Shown here in pieces: positions 19,062-28,010 of a stretch of 64,000 bases of DNA (the first letter of the stretch is position 1; each line of letters starts with the position of its first letter). A model generated the notes under the pieces. That model saw only the letters and a list, made by a program, of their open reading frames with translations. It made no database searches and was not told the origin of the DNA. The stretch is taken from the NCBI RefSeq assembly GCF_013522725.1, contig NZ_JAAMRF010000010.1, positions 124,001 to 188,000 on the forward strand, given 5' to 3'. The DNA is from Stutzerimonas azotifigens (GTDB taxonomy: Bacteria; Pseudomonadota; Gammaproteobacteria; Pseudomonadales; Pseudomonadaceae). The position numbers and the translations under genes were made by a program.

Positions 19062-20011
19062 GCCCTCTTGATCCGTGGGTCGAGCAGGGTCTGGAGGATG
19101 TCCACCCCAAGATTGAGCAGCACGAAGAACAGCGCCAGCACCCAGATGGTCCCCTGCAGCAGCGGCAGATCGCGCTGGAAGATCGCCGAGTTCAGCAACA
19201 GCCCGGTACCGGGCCAGGCGAACACCGTCTCCACCAGGATCGAGCCGCCCATCAGGTAGCCGAGCTGCAGGCCCATCACCGCCAGGGCGGTGGGCGCGGC
19301 GTTCTTCACCACGTGCCAGAAGATCGCGTAGTCGGTCATGCCCTTGGCGCGCAGGCCGACGATGAACTCCTGGCCCAGGGTGTCGGCCACCAGCGCCCGC
19401 ACCGTGCGCGCGATGATGCCGGTGGGAATCACCGACAGGGTGATCGCCGGGAGCACCATGAACTGCAGGTGATCCCAGTCCCAGGCCCAGCCTTCGGCAC
19501 CCATCGGACCGCCGCCGGTGGCCGGCAACCAGTAGAGCTGCGAGGCGAAGACGATCACCAGCAGCATGCCCAGCCAGTAATGCGGCACGCTGACGCCGAA
19601 CACCGAGAACGCCGAGGCCAGCTTGTCCACCCAGGTGTCCTGGAAGTAGCCGGCGACGAAGCCGAACAGGCAACCAAAGAAGAACCCGATCAGGGTCGCC
19701 AATGCCGCCAGACGCAACGAGTTGATCGCCGCGGTCATCACCTCGGTGAAGACCGGCCGGCTGGTGGCGATCGAGGTGCCCAGGTCGCCCTGCACCGCGT
19801 GCCACAGCCAGTGGAAGAATTGCACCGGCAGCGGTTTGTCGAAGCCGTAGGCGGCGATCATCTGCGCGCGCAATTCCTGGGAGGCGTCCGGTGGCAACAC
19901 CGAGACCAGCGGATCACCCGGCGCCAGGTGCACGAGCATGAAGCACACCAGCGCGACGCCGAGCATGATGGGGATCGCCAGCAACAGCCGGCGTACGACA
20001 TAGGCGCCCAT
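19058..20011 (-). CDS. peptide-type ABC permease (DppB class)
   Basis: 317 residues, six helices, starting MGAYVVRRLLLAIPIMLGVALVCF as usual for this family. The EAA loop is near residues 225-245 (EFIVGLRAKGMTDYAIFWHVV). It starts 9 bases after the binding-protein stop and overlaps the DppC-type gene by four bases. Substrate specificity lies mostly in the binding protein. Confidence 0.93.
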   Translation of the reverse strand: MGAYVVRRLLLAIPIMLGVALVCFMLVHLAPGDPLVSVLPPDASQELRAQMIAAYGFDKPLPVQFFHWLWHAVQGDLGTSIATSRPVFTEVMTAAINSLRLAALATLIGFFFGCLFGFVAGYFQDTWVDKLASAFSVFGVSVPHYWLGMLLVIVFASQLYWLPATGGGPMGAEGWAWDWDHLQFMVLPAITLSVIPTGIIARTVRALVADTLGQEFIVGLRAKGMTDYAIFWHVVKNAAPTALAVMGLQLGYLMGGSILVETVFAWPGTGLLLNSAIFQRDLPLLQGTIWVLALFFVLLNLGVDILQTLLDPRIKRA

Positions 20012-20020
20012 TGGCTTTCC

Positions 20021-21688
20021 TCACTCCATCGACATGGTGGCCAGGTCGATGAACCAGCTCTGCGGCTGCACCACCCCTTTCACTTTCGGCGAAATCGCCC
20101 GCGGACCGACGTCATGCGCCACCCAGAGGAACGGCGTTTCGTCGACCAGGGTCGCGTGCAGTTCGGCCGCCGCGGCATCCATTTCGTCCGGATCGAAGGC
20201 GTTGCGAGCCTTCTCGATCAGCGCATCGAGCTTCGGATCGCTGAAGAAGCCCCAGTTGTTCGACACCGGCGGGAAAGCCTTGGAGCTGGCGAAACGCACC
20301 ATGCCGAAGTACGGGTCCATCACCGCGGCGCTGACGTTGATCGCATTAGCGCCCTGGGCAGCCGGGTCCTTCGCGCCGAGGCGCCAGTTGGTGAACAGCG
20401 TGTTCCACTCGGTCACGTCGAGGGCCACGTCGAAATAGCACTCGCGCAGGCTCTGCTGGATGTACTCGTTCATCGGCAGCGGCTGCATCTGGCCGGAGCC
20501 CGAGGCTGAGGTCTGCACACGCACCTTGACCGGCTTGCTCTGGCTGAAACCCGCCTCGGTCATCAGCTTGCGTGCGGCATCGGGGTCGTACTTGATCTGG
20601 AAGCTGGGGTTGCCACGCCACGGAGAGCCCTCCTCATAGGTGCCGGTGGCCTCTTCCATGTAGCCGCCGAGAAACGCCTTGAGTTCGGACCGGTTCAGGC
20701 ACAGGTTGGCGGCGTGGCGCACCTTCTTGTCCAGCCAGGGCGAGCCGGGCAGGAAGGAGAACTGCCAGGGCCAGAGGTGCGGCTGGGCGTTGGAATAGAT
20801 AACGAAGCCGCGACTCTTGATCTGCTCGACGGCGTCGGGCGCCGGCGCCTCGATCCAGTCGACCTGGCCGGACAGCAGCGCCGCGGTGCGGGCGTTCGCC
20901 TCGGGCAGCGGCAACAGAACCACGTTGTCGATCTTCGGCACCCGTGCCGGGTTCCAGTAGTCCGGGTTCTTCGCCAGACGCAGTTGCTGGCGCGGCACCA
21001 GGCGTTCGAGCTTGAACGGGCCGCTGCCTACCGCGTGGGCAGCGAAGGCGGTCCAGGCTTGCTTGCTGCGCGCCGCCGGGTCGGTCACCGAGGCGGGCAC
21101 CGCGTCGAAATCCTTCTGCCAGGCGCTGGGGGAGACCATGAACAGGTTGGTCAGGTTGTACGGCAGGAAGGCGTCGGGCTCGGAGGTGGTCAGTTCGACG
21201 GTGTGGTCGTCGATCTTGGTCGCGCTGCGCAGGGTCGGCATCCGCGACACGGTATTGCCGATCTGTGACGGGTCATAGTGGGGCGCTTCCTTGTCCAGCA
21301 CCTTGCCGATGTTCCAGACCACCGCGTCGGCATTGAACGGCGTGCCGTCGTGGAAGGTCACGCCTTCGCGCAGGCTGAAGGTCCATTTGGTGTGATCGTC
21401 CGGGTTGACCTGCCACTCGGTGGCGAGCCCCGGCACCAGCGCGGCGGGCTTCTCGCCCTGGGACAGGTCCCACTGGACCAGCGAGTCGTAGATCGGAATA
21501 CCGGTGAAACGATTACCCTCGTAGCCCTGGTCGGGCTGGCCATGGGTCAGGGGAATGTCCGCAGCAGTCATGCCGATGCGTAGCGTGGTCTGGGCCTGAG
21601 CGGGCAGCGCCGTTGCGGCTGCCAGCGCGGTTGCCAGGGAGAGGGGAAGGGTGAAGCGACCTACAAAGCGACTCGCGGCGTTGGGCAT
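20021..21688 (-). CDS. family-5 extracellular solute-binding protein (DppA class)
   Basis: 555 residues. The signal peptide (RFTLPLSLATALAAATALPAQA, cleaved near residue 31) is followed by the SBP_bac_5 fold. The start at 21688 has a GAGGA site and begins the signal peptide; the open frame upstream is not used. First gene of the operon binding protein - DppB - DppC - two ATPases - amidase. The family binds peptides, but also opines, nickel chelates, glutathione or amides. With the linked amidase an amide or modified amino acid is the likelier cargo. Confidence 0.92.
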   Translation of the reverse strand: MPNAASRFVGRFTLPLSLATALAAATALPAQAQTTLRIGMTAADIPLTHGQPDQGYEGNRFTGIPIYDSLVQWDLSQGEKPAALVPGLATEWQVNPDDHTKWTFSLREGVTFHDGTPFNADAVVWNIGKVLDKEAPHYDPSQIGNTVSRMPTLRSATKIDDHTVELTTSEPDAFLPYNLTNLFMVSPSAWQKDFDAVPASVTDPAARSKQAWTAFAAHAVGSGPFKLERLVPRQQLRLAKNPDYWNPARVPKIDNVVLLPLPEANARTAALLSGQVDWIEAPAPDAVEQIKSRGFVIYSNAQPHLWPWQFSFLPGSPWLDKKVRHAANLCLNRSELKAFLGGYMEEATGTYEEGSPWRGNPSFQIKYDPDAARKLMTEAGFSQSKPVKVRVQTSASGSGQMQPLPMNEYIQQSLRECYFDVALDVTEWNTLFTNWRLGAKDPAAQGANAINVSAAVMDPYFGMVRFASSKAFPPVSNNWGFFSDPKLDALIEKARNAFDPDEMDAAAAELHATLVDETPFLWVAHDVGPRAISPKVKGVVQPQSWFIDLATMSME

Positions 21689-21723
21689 TGCGTACGTCCT
21701 CACAGGTTTGTGTGAAAGCGATA

Positions 21724-21741
21724 ACGCAAAGGCCGTACCAG
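21724..21741 (-). promoter_or_regulatory. sigma-54 promoter candidate, peptide/amidase operon
   Basis: On the minus strand the sequence reads CTGGTACGGCCTTTGCGTT. It has the -24 GG (21739-21738) and -12 GC (21727-21726) exactly ten bases apart and close agreement with TGGCACG-N4-TTGC. Expected transcript start near 21714, 26 bases before the binding-protein ATG. Would make the operon depend on RpoN and an enhancer-binding protein. Confidence 0.6.
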
Positions 21742-21915
21742 GCGCTTCCCAGACATTGGCGAATTCGCCGGTTTCTCTTTTTATATCAGCAGGTTGAAGA
21801 ATCTGTATCCGCAGCAAACAGACCTTCTCCCCACCTCTGTGAGGCCGCTGCGCTCAGCGGCCGGGCACGAACGGACCGGTCGGTCCGCTTCGGTGCAGCC
21901 CGGGCGCACGCTGAC

Positions 21916-21939
21916 GGGCACCACCGTTGGTCGGTGCCC
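21916..21939 (-). terminator. hairpin after the Zn-hydrolase gene
   Basis: GGGCACC (21916-21922) and GGTGCCC (21933-21939) form a perfect 7-bp stem with a ten-base loop, starting 20 bases after the hydrolase stop. A second perfect stem (GGACCG/CGGTCC) lies nearby at about 21874-21887. No T-tract. Confidence 0.4.
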
Positions 21940-21959
21940 AATCGTTGGGCAGCGCGCCG

Positions 21960-23246
21960 TCAGGCGCTGGTGCGCTGCGCCGCGTGGGCACCTTGAGCGG
22001 CGTGGAGCATGGCCCGTAGCAGCACCGCACAACCGGCAGCCAGATGCTCGGGCTCGGCGTTCTCGATCTCGTTGTGGCTGATGCCGCCTTCGCAGGGCAC
22101 GAAGATCATGGCCGTGGGTGCCAGTTCGGCGAGAAAGATGGCGTCGTGACCCGCTCCGCTGACGATGTCCATGTGTTCCAGCCCGAGGGCCGCGGCACCC
22201 TGGCGTACGGCGTCGACACACTCGTCCGAGAAGTACAGGGGTGGGAAGTCCGCCGTCGGCGTCAGCCGGTAGCTCAGCCCGTGACGGGAACAGCTGGCTT
22301 CGATCACCGCTTTCACCTCCTCGATCATGCCGTCGAGGCGCGCCTGTTCGAGGTGGCGGAAATCCATGGTCAGGTGCACCTCTCCTGGAATCACATTGCG
22401 CGAGCCGGGCTTGAGCTCCAGACAGCCGACCGTCGCGCAGGCGTGCGGCTGGTAGGCATGACCGACGCGGTTGACCTCGCTCACCACCTGCGCCGCGCCC
22501 ACCAGCGCGTCGCGGCGCAGGTGCATCGGGGTCGGACCGGCGTGGGCCTCCAGGCCCGTCAGGGTCAGGTCGAACCACTTCTGCCCGAGCGCGCCGAGCA
22601 CGACGCCGATGGTCTTGCCTTGGTCCTCGAGAATCGGCCCCTGCTCGATGTGCGCCTCGAAATAGGCTCCCACCGGATGCCCGCTGGCCGGCCGATCGCC
22701 GTCGTAGCCGATGGCCTTGAGCGCATCGCCCACCGAAATCCCGGCGATGTCGGTCTTGGCCAGGGTGTCCCGCAGGCCGAACTTCTCGGCGAAGACCCCG
22801 GAACCCATCATGCACGGCGGGAAGCGCGAGCCCTCCTCGTTGGTCCAGACCACCACCTCCAGCGGCGCCTCGGTCTGCACGCCCAGGTCGTTGAGGGTAC
22901 GCATCACTTCCAGCCCCGCCATCACCCCGAAGCAGCCGTCGAACTTGCCGCCGGTGGGCTGGGTATCGATGTGGCTGCCGGTCATCACGGGTGGCAAGTC
23001 GGGGTTGCGCCCGGCACGGCGGGCGAAAATGTTGCCGACCTGGTCGACCGTCACCGTGCAGCCGGCCTCCCGGCACCACTGGCAGAACAGGTCACGGGCC
23101 TGGCCGTCCAGCGCGGTCAATGCCAGGCGGCAGACGCCGCCCTTGGCGGTGGCACCGAGCTGGGCCAGATCCATCAGCGACTTCCACAGTCGCGGACCGT
23201 TGATGTGCAGGGCGCTGGTTGAGAGAACGTCTTCGACACTGTTCAT
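21960..23246 (-). CDS. Zn-dependent hydrolase of the hydantoinase/carbamoylase family
   Basis: 428 residues, an M20-type metallohydrolase. Metal ligands are visible: H92 and D103 (GSHIDTQPTGGKFDG), the Glu pair 137-138 (WTNEEGSRF), and later His residues (AHIEQGP and GLEAHAGPTPM). Relatives are N-carbamoyl-L-amino-acid hydrolases, beta-ureidopropionase and allantoate amidohydrolase, which free ammonia and CO2 from carbamoyl groups. The start at 23246 has a strong GGAGG site. It is the last gene of the amino-acid ABC operon, so that transporter may bring in its substrate. Exact substrate cannot be decided by eye. Confidence 0.88.
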   Translation of the reverse strand: MNSVEDVLSTSALHINGPRLWKSLMDLAQLGATAKGGVCRLALTALDGQARDLFCQWCREAGCTVTVDQVGNIFARRAGRNPDLPPVMTGSHIDTQPTGGKFDGCFGVMAGLEVMRTLNDLGVQTEAPLEVVVWTNEEGSRFPPCMMGSGVFAEKFGLRDTLAKTDIAGISVGDALKAIGYDGDRPASGHPVGAYFEAHIEQGPILEDQGKTIGVVLGALGQKWFDLTLTGLEAHAGPTPMHLRRDALVGAAQVVSEVNRVGHAYQPHACATVGCLELKPGSRNVIPGEVHLTMDFRHLEQARLDGMIEEVKAVIEASCSRHGLSYRLTPTADFPPLYFSDECVDAVRQGAAALGLEHMDIVSGAGHDAIFLAELAPTAMIFVPCEGGISHNEIENAEPEHLAAGCAVLLRAMLHAAQGAHAAQRTSA

Positions 23247-23310
23247 GCTGCCTCCTGTGGCGTGGCGTGCATTGCCATGACGCACCCGAGGCGGCGCGCC
23301 AGGGTGATGC

Positions 23311-24042
23311 CTAGGTGTTGATCGAGCCGATGAACTGCGCGAGCTCGGCGGTTTGCGGATGAGCGAAGAGTGTTTGCGGATGGCCGGTCTCGTGGACCCG
23401 CCCCTGGTGCATGAACACCAGCTTATTGCCCACTTCGCGGGCGAAACGCATCTCGTGGGTGACCAGGATCAGCGTCATGCCCTCGACGGCGAGTTGCTTG
23501 ACCACGGCGAGTACTTCGCTGACCAGCTCCGGGTCGAGCGCCGAGGTGATCTCGTCGCACAGCAGCACCCGGGGTGACATGGCCAGCGCCCGGGCAATCG
23601 CGACCCGCTGCTGCTGGCCGCCCGAAAGCTGCTCGGGATAGGCGTCGAACTTGTCCAGCAGGCCGACGCGCTCGAGCATCTGCCGCGCCAGCGCACGAGC
23701 CTCGTCACGACTGGTATTCTTCACCACCTGCGGCGCGAGCATCACGTTCTGCCCGACGCTCAGGTGCGGAAACAGGTTGAACTGCTGAAAGACCATGCCG
23801 ACCTTCTGCCGCAGGCTGCGCAGATTGGCGCGGGCGGCGTCGAGGTACTCGCCGTCGACTTCGATCACCCCGTCGTCGATGGTCTCCAGGCCGTTGAGAG
23901 TACGCAGCAGCGTGCTCTTGCCCGAGCCACTGCGGCCGATGATCGCCACCACATCGCCGGGCTCGACGGTCAGGTCGATACCCTTGAGCACATGCAGGTC
24001 GCCGTAATACTTGTGCAGCGCGCTGATTCTAAGCAGTGACAT
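23311..24042 (-). CDS. polar amino-acid ABC transporter ATPase (GlnQ/HisP class)
   Basis: 243 residues. Walker A GRSGSGKSTLLRTLNGLE, signature LSGGQQQRVAIARALAM, Walker B VLLCDEITSALDPE and switch LVTHEM are intact. Starts inside the end of the second permease gene (14-base overlap). Family members energise uptake of glutamine, histidine, arginine, cystine or opines. The Zn hydrolase follows 64 bases later. Confidence 0.94.
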   Translation of the reverse strand: MSLLRISALHKYYGDLHVLKGIDLTVEPGDVVAIIGRSGSGKSTLLRTLNGLETIDDGVIEVDGEYLDAARANLRSLRQKVGMVFQQFNLFPHLSVGQNVMLAPQVVKNTSRDEARALARQMLERVGLLDKFDAYPEQLSGGQQQRVAIARALAMSPRVLLCDEITSALDPELVSEVLAVVKQLAVEGMTLILVTHEMRFAREVGNKLVFMHQGRVHETGHPQTLFAHPQTAELAQFIGSINT

Positions 24043-24676
24043 TGAGCTTCCTTTCCAGATGGCCGGCGTAGAGCGACAGCGGATAACAGAGCAGGAAATA
24101 GCCGACCGCCACCAATCCGTAGACGAGGAAGGGCTCGAAGGTGGCGTTGGCCAGCATCGAGCCGGTCTTGGTCAGCTCGCTGAAGCCGATGATCGAGGTC
24201 ACGGCGGTGCCCTTGACCACCTGCACCGAAAAGCCCACGGTCGGTGGCACGGCGATCCGCAGCGCCTGGGGCAGGATGACGTGGCGCAGCTGTTCGCCGC
24301 GGGTCAGCGCCAGGCTGGCCGACGCCTCCCATTGCCCGCGCGGAATCGCCTCCACGCAGCCGCGCCAGGTTTCGGCGAGAAAGGCGCTGGTGAACAGGGT
24401 CAGGGCCAGGGCCGCGGCGAACCAGGGCGAGATGTCCCACCCCACCAGCGAGACGCCGAAGAACACCAGAAACAGCTGCATCAACAGCGGCGTGCCCTGG
24501 AAGAGCTCGACGTATCCGCGTGCCAGGACGCGCAGGGGCTGCAGTGTAGAGGTCAACCCGACCAGCACCAGCAAGCCGCTGAGCGCGCCGAACAGCAGGG
24601 CGACCAGCGATAGCAGCAATGTCCACTGCAACCCGGTGAGCAGGTTGCGCACGATGTCCCAGAGGGTAAAGTCCAT
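24029..24676 (-). CDS. polar amino-acid ABC permease, second subunit
   Basis: 215 residues from the ATG at 24676, which overlaps the first permease stop (TGATG). The open frame continues upstream but is antisense to the first permease. HisM/GlnP class: five helices, EAA-type loop around WEASASLALTRGEQLRHVILPQALR. Forms the channel with the preceding gene product. Confidence 0.92.
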   Translation of the reverse strand: MDFTLWDIVRNLLTGLQWTLLLSLVALLFGALSGLLVLVGLTSTLQPLRVLARGYVELFQGTPLLMQLFLVFFGVSLVGWDISPWFAAALALTLFTSAFLAETWRGCVEAIPRGQWEASASLALTRGEQLRHVILPQALRIAVPPTVGFSVQVVKGTAVTSIIGFSELTKTGSMLANATFEPFLVYGLVAVGYFLLCYPLSLYAGHLERKLNVTA

Positions 24677-25341
24677 CAGCGGCGCGCCTCCACGACCGAG
24701 CGCCCGAACCAGGCGAGCAACTGACGGATGAGAATCGCCATGGTCAGGTACACCAGGGTCGTCAGCAGGTACGTTTCGAAGGCGCGGAAATTGCGCGACT
24801 GTATGAAATTGGCGGCGAAGGTCAGCTCTTCGGTGGAGATCTGCGAGCACACCGCCGAGCCGAGCATGACGATGACGATCTGGCTCGACAGCGCCGGCCA
24901 CACCTTCGCCAGCGCCGGGCGCAGCACTACGTGGCGGAAGGTTTCGAAACGGCTGAGCGCCAGCGCGCCGGCCGCTTCGAGCTGCCCGTGGGGAATCGCC
25001 TGGATGCCGGCGCGGATGATCTCGGTGGAATAGGCACCCAGGTTGATCACCATCGCCAGCGCGGCGGCCTCGAGCTCGCTCAGGCGAACGCCCAGGGTGG
25101 GCAGGCCGAAAAAGATGAAGAACAGCTGCACCAGGAACGGCGTGTTGCGGATCAGCTCCACATACACCCCGAACAGCCGGTCGAAGGGCTTCAACCGCCA
25201 GGCGCGCACCACCGCGCCGAGAATGCCGATGCCGACCCCGAACAGCGTGCCGATTGCGGTCAGCGTCAGGGTCAGCAGCGCGCCTTCGAGCAGCAGATCG
25301 CCGTGGGCCAGGACCGCGGCGAAATCGAACTGGTAATTCAT
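24676..25341 (-). CDS. polar amino-acid ABC permease, first subunit
   Basis: 221 residues, HisQ/GlnP class, starting MNYQFDFAAVLAHGDLLLEG. The EAA-type loop is LEAAGALALSRFETFRHVVL (about 135-154). It starts 13 bases after the binding-protein stop. The N-F-D-F type opening is typical of cystine/glutamate-type permeases but does not settle the substrate. Confidence 0.93.
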   Translation of the reverse strand: MNYQFDFAAVLAHGDLLLEGALLTLTLTAIGTLFGVGIGILGAVVRAWRLKPFDRLFGVYVELIRNTPFLVQLFFIFFGLPTLGVRLSELEAAALAMVINLGAYSTEIIRAGIQAIPHGQLEAAGALALSRFETFRHVVLRPALAKVWPALSSQIVIVMLGSAVCSQISTEELTFAANFIQSRNFRAFETYLLTTLVYLTMAILIRQLLAWFGRSVVEARR

Positions 25342-25354
25342 CGGGCCGGGCCGA

Positions 25355-26140
25355 TCAGAGATCGGCCGACAGCGGCTGCTTGAGCCATTTCATCGAGATG
25401 TCGTTGAGGCTGCCGTTGCTCTTGGCCTCGCTCAGGATCGCGTTGACCTTCTGCTGCAGCGCCGGCTGGTTCTTCGCCAGGCCGATGTAGGTCGGCGAAT
25501 CCTTCAGGTTGAGCTTGATCGCCGGCACGCGCTTGGGGTTGCGCTCGGCGATCGCCGCCATGACCACGTTGCCGCTGGCGATCAGTTCGACCTGGCTGGA
25601 CAGGTAGGCCGCGATGGTCGAGTTGTTGTCCTCGAAGCGCTTGATGTTGGCCCCCTTGGGCGCCACCGCCGATAGCTCCATGTCCTCCACCGAGCCACGG
25701 GTCACGCTGATGGTCTTGCCGGCGAGGTCATCGAGGCTGGCGACCTGGCTGTCTTCGGGACCGAACACACCGAGGAAGAACGGCGCGTAGGCGTCGGAGA
25801 AGTCGATCACCTGCTCGCGCTCGGCGTTCTTGCCGAGGCTGGAGATCACCAGATCGACCTTGCCGGTGGTCAGGAACGGGATGCGGTTGGTGCTGGTGAC
25901 GGGGGTCAGGGCCAGCTTCACGCCGAGTTGGTCGGCGATCAGTTGCGCCGTGTCGATATCCAGGCCGCGCGGCTTCATGTCCGGACCGATGGAGCCGAAG
26001 GGCGGGAAATCCTGCGGTACGGCGACACGTAGCTCACCGCGCTGGGTGATGTTCTCGAGCAGATCGGCCCGGGCCACCCCGGCGAAGAACACGAGGCTGG
26101 CGAGCAGGAGGGTGAACAGCGGTCGACGGCGTAGGGACAT
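25355..26140 (-). CDS. family-3 amino-acid binding protein
   Basis: 261 residues from the ATG at 26140, where a clear signal peptide starts (RRRPLFTLLLASLVFFAGVARA). Mature part starts ...LRVAVPQDFPPFG, typical of the SBP_bac_3 fold, with the ligand-binding RG-S-V-E-D motif (SVTRGSVEDMELS). Little Shine-Dalgarno sequence precedes the ATG. First gene of the operon binding protein - two permeases - ATPase - Zn hydrolase. Confidence 0.9.
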   Translation of the reverse strand: MSLRRRPLFTLLLASLVFFAGVARADLLENITQRGELRVAVPQDFPPFGSIGPDMKPRGLDIDTAQLIADQLGVKLALTPVTSTNRIPFLTTGKVDLVISSLGKNAEREQVIDFSDAYAPFFLGVFGPEDSQVASLDDLAGKTISVTRGSVEDMELSAVAPKGANIKRFEDNNSTIAAYLSSQVELIASGNVVMAAIAERNPKRVPAIKLNLKDSPTYIGLAKNQPALQQKVNAILSEAKSNGSLNDISMKWLKQPLSADL

Positions 26141-26172
26141 AGCGGGGAATCCGATGGGGTAGAGACCGAGCC

Positions 26173-26191
26173 GTTGCATTCCCCATGCCAC
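26173..26191 (-). promoter_or_regulatory. sigma-54 promoter candidate, amino-acid ABC/carbamoylase operon
   Basis: The minus strand reads GTGGCATGGGGAATGCAAC. The -24 GG (26189-26188) and -12 GC (26177-26176) are ten bases apart, and TGGCATG/ATGCA are near the consensus. Expected start near 26164, giving a 24-base leader to the binding-protein ATG. Confidence 0.6.
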
Positions 26192-26391
26192 TGAAACTCC
26201 TGCGGCCCTGCCTGGGTGCGGTCCGCGCCTGCCCGATGCCCGCATCTGCCGCCTTCGAGCTTGTCCCGGCCGCGCAAGCGCCGCGGCAAGGCGGCCACCG
26301 ACGCACCAGCGTTGCCCGGACCGCCCTCCAACGGGGCGCCCTCGAGCCCTGGACTGGTGCAACGAATGACCAGCGATGCCTGATCGTCGCC
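26192..26391. other. intergenic region upstream of the binding-protein gene
   Basis: About 200 GC-rich bases between the sigma-54 candidate and the mdtD stop. Any enhancer sites for an RpoN activator would be expected here; no convincing NtrC-type dyad was picked out by eye. No gene seen. Confidence 0.3.
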
Positions 26392-27822
26392 CTACTCGTC
26401 CAGCTCCACTTCCGGGTCGATCCGCCGACAGGGCGTTGATTCGTCGTCGCCCTCCAGTTGCAGGAACAGACCGGCCGCCAGCATCGCCAGGCCGCCGACG
26501 CAGAGAAAGGTCAGGTGGAAGGCACGCAGCACCGCTTCGCTGCCGGCCCCGGGCGCGGTGAAACCGCCAAGCAGCGCACCGGCCGAAGCCACGCCCAGGC
26601 CCATCGACAGTTGCACCACCACCGAGAGCAGGCTGTTGCCGCTACTGGCATCCTCGTCGCGCAGGTCGATGAGGGTCACGGTGTTCATCGCGGTGAACTG
26701 CATCGAATTGACCATGCCGATCAATCCCAGGTGAATCAGCAGCCAGGCCCCGGGCGTGCCGGGTGTGATCAGGGCAAGGCTGGCGATCAGGCCACCGAGC
26801 AGCAGGGTGTTGCCGGTCAGGATGCGGCGGTAACCAAGGCGATCGATCAGCGGCTTGGCCAGCGGCTTGATCGCCATCGCACCGAGGGCCAGGGGAATCA
26901 TGGTCATCCCGGCCTGGGCCGGCGAGTAGCCGAGCGCCACCTGCAGCAGCAAGGGCGTCAGGAACGGCAGCGCCCCGCTACCCAGCCGGGCGAAGAGGTT
27001 GCCGATGATGCCCACCGCGAAACTGCGTGTCCGGAACAGCGCCGGGCTGAACAGCGGACGCTCGATTCGCCCGGCCCTGAGCCAGTAAACCGCCAGGCAG
27101 GCGACGCCGCCAAACAGCAGGAGCGTCACCCGGGCATGGGGCATATGCAATTCGCCGAGCCCTTCCAGGGCGATGGTGATCAGTACCATCGCCCCACCGA
27201 ACAGCACGAAACCCAAGGTATCGAAGCGGCTGCGCTCGACACCGCGCAGATCCGGCATGAAGCGCAGTGCGGCGAAACAGCCGAGCGCGCCGACCGGAAT
27301 GTTGATCAGGAAGATCCAGTGCCAGGAGGCGTACTCCACCAACCAGCCGCCGAGCGTCGGCCCCAGCAGCGGACCGACCAGCCCCGGCAGCGCGATGAAG
27401 GTCATCACCCGTACGAACTCGCTGCGCGGGTAGGCCCGCAGCACCACCAGCCGCCCCACCGGCAGCATCAGCGCGCCGCCCATGGCCTGGATCACGCGGG
27501 CCACGATCAACTGGTTGAAGCTGCTCGACAGCGCGCAGAACAGCGAGCCCAGGGTGAACAGCAAGATGGCCGAGAAGAATATCCGGCGGGTGCCGAAGCG
27601 GTCGGCGATCCAGCCGGAGGCCGGAATCAGGAGCGCGACGGTGAGCATGTAGCTGATCACCACGCCCTGCATGCGCAGCGGGTTTTCGGCAAGGTCCTGG
27701 GCCATCGACGGCAGCGCCGTGTTCAGGATGGTCCCGTCGAGGGTCTGCATGAAAAAGGCGATGGCGACCAGCCAGGGCAGTATCCGGGCGGTCTGCGGGT
27801 CGAGTGAAGCCGACTGAGGCAT
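26392..27822 (-). CDS. mdtD: DHA2-family multidrug exporter MdtD
   Basis: 476 residues with about fourteen hydrophobic segments. It matches MdtD-type major facilitator exporters: N-terminal FFMQTLDGTILNTALPSMA with the motif D1 Asp in helix 1, motif A GWIADRFGTRR after helix 2, and motif C-like GLVGPLLGPTLGGWL in helix 5. A drug/H+ antiporter in the inner membrane. It lies on the same strand as, and 250 bases before, the amino-acid ABC operon, but the sigma-54 candidate between them argues for separate transcription. Confidence 0.9.
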   Translation of the reverse strand: MPQSASLDPQTARILPWLVAIAFFMQTLDGTILNTALPSMAQDLAENPLRMQGVVISYMLTVALLIPASGWIADRFGTRRIFFSAILLFTLGSLFCALSSSFNQLIVARVIQAMGGALMLPVGRLVVLRAYPRSEFVRVMTFIALPGLVGPLLGPTLGGWLVEYASWHWIFLINIPVGALGCFAALRFMPDLRGVERSRFDTLGFVLFGGAMVLITIALEGLGELHMPHARVTLLLFGGVACLAVYWLRAGRIERPLFSPALFRTRSFAVGIIGNLFARLGSGALPFLTPLLLQVALGYSPAQAGMTMIPLALGAMAIKPLAKPLIDRLGYRRILTGNTLLLGGLIASLALITPGTPGAWLLIHLGLIGMVNSMQFTAMNTVTLIDLRDEDASSGNSLLSVVVQLSMGLGVASAGALLGGFTAPGAGSEAVLRAFHLTFLCVGGLAMLAAGLFLQLEGDDESTPCRRIDPEVELDE

Positions 27823-27846
27823 GGGCGTTTCCAGTGAAGATGATCA

Positions 27847-27882
27847 AGCCAGGGCCCGCCCTGGGTGCGGACCCTGGCTTTT
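27847..27882 (+). terminator. strong hairpin with T-run, upstream of mdtD
   Basis: AGCCAGGG (27847-27854) and CCCTGGCT (27872-27879) form a perfect 8-bp stem followed on the plus strand by TTT. No plus-strand gene ends here. On the minus strand it forms a hairpin in the mdtD leader, about 25 bases before the ATG. Confidence 0.45.
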
Positions 27883-28010
27883 ACGGTAGGAAAGAACGTA
27901 CGGCGGTCCGCCGTCAATCAGACGAGGCAGTGAAGCATACCGGGCTCCGAGGCGCCGGGCGTACGCGCTGCCCTCGTGCGCCCGTTCGGACCCAGGCGGT
28001 GACGGCTCGC

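Noticed and set aside
18087-20509. Plus-strand frames of 390 and 509 residues opposite the ABC transporter genes
   Set aside because: Antisense composition rich in Asp, Glu, His, Arg and Gln without hydrophobic or family motifs.
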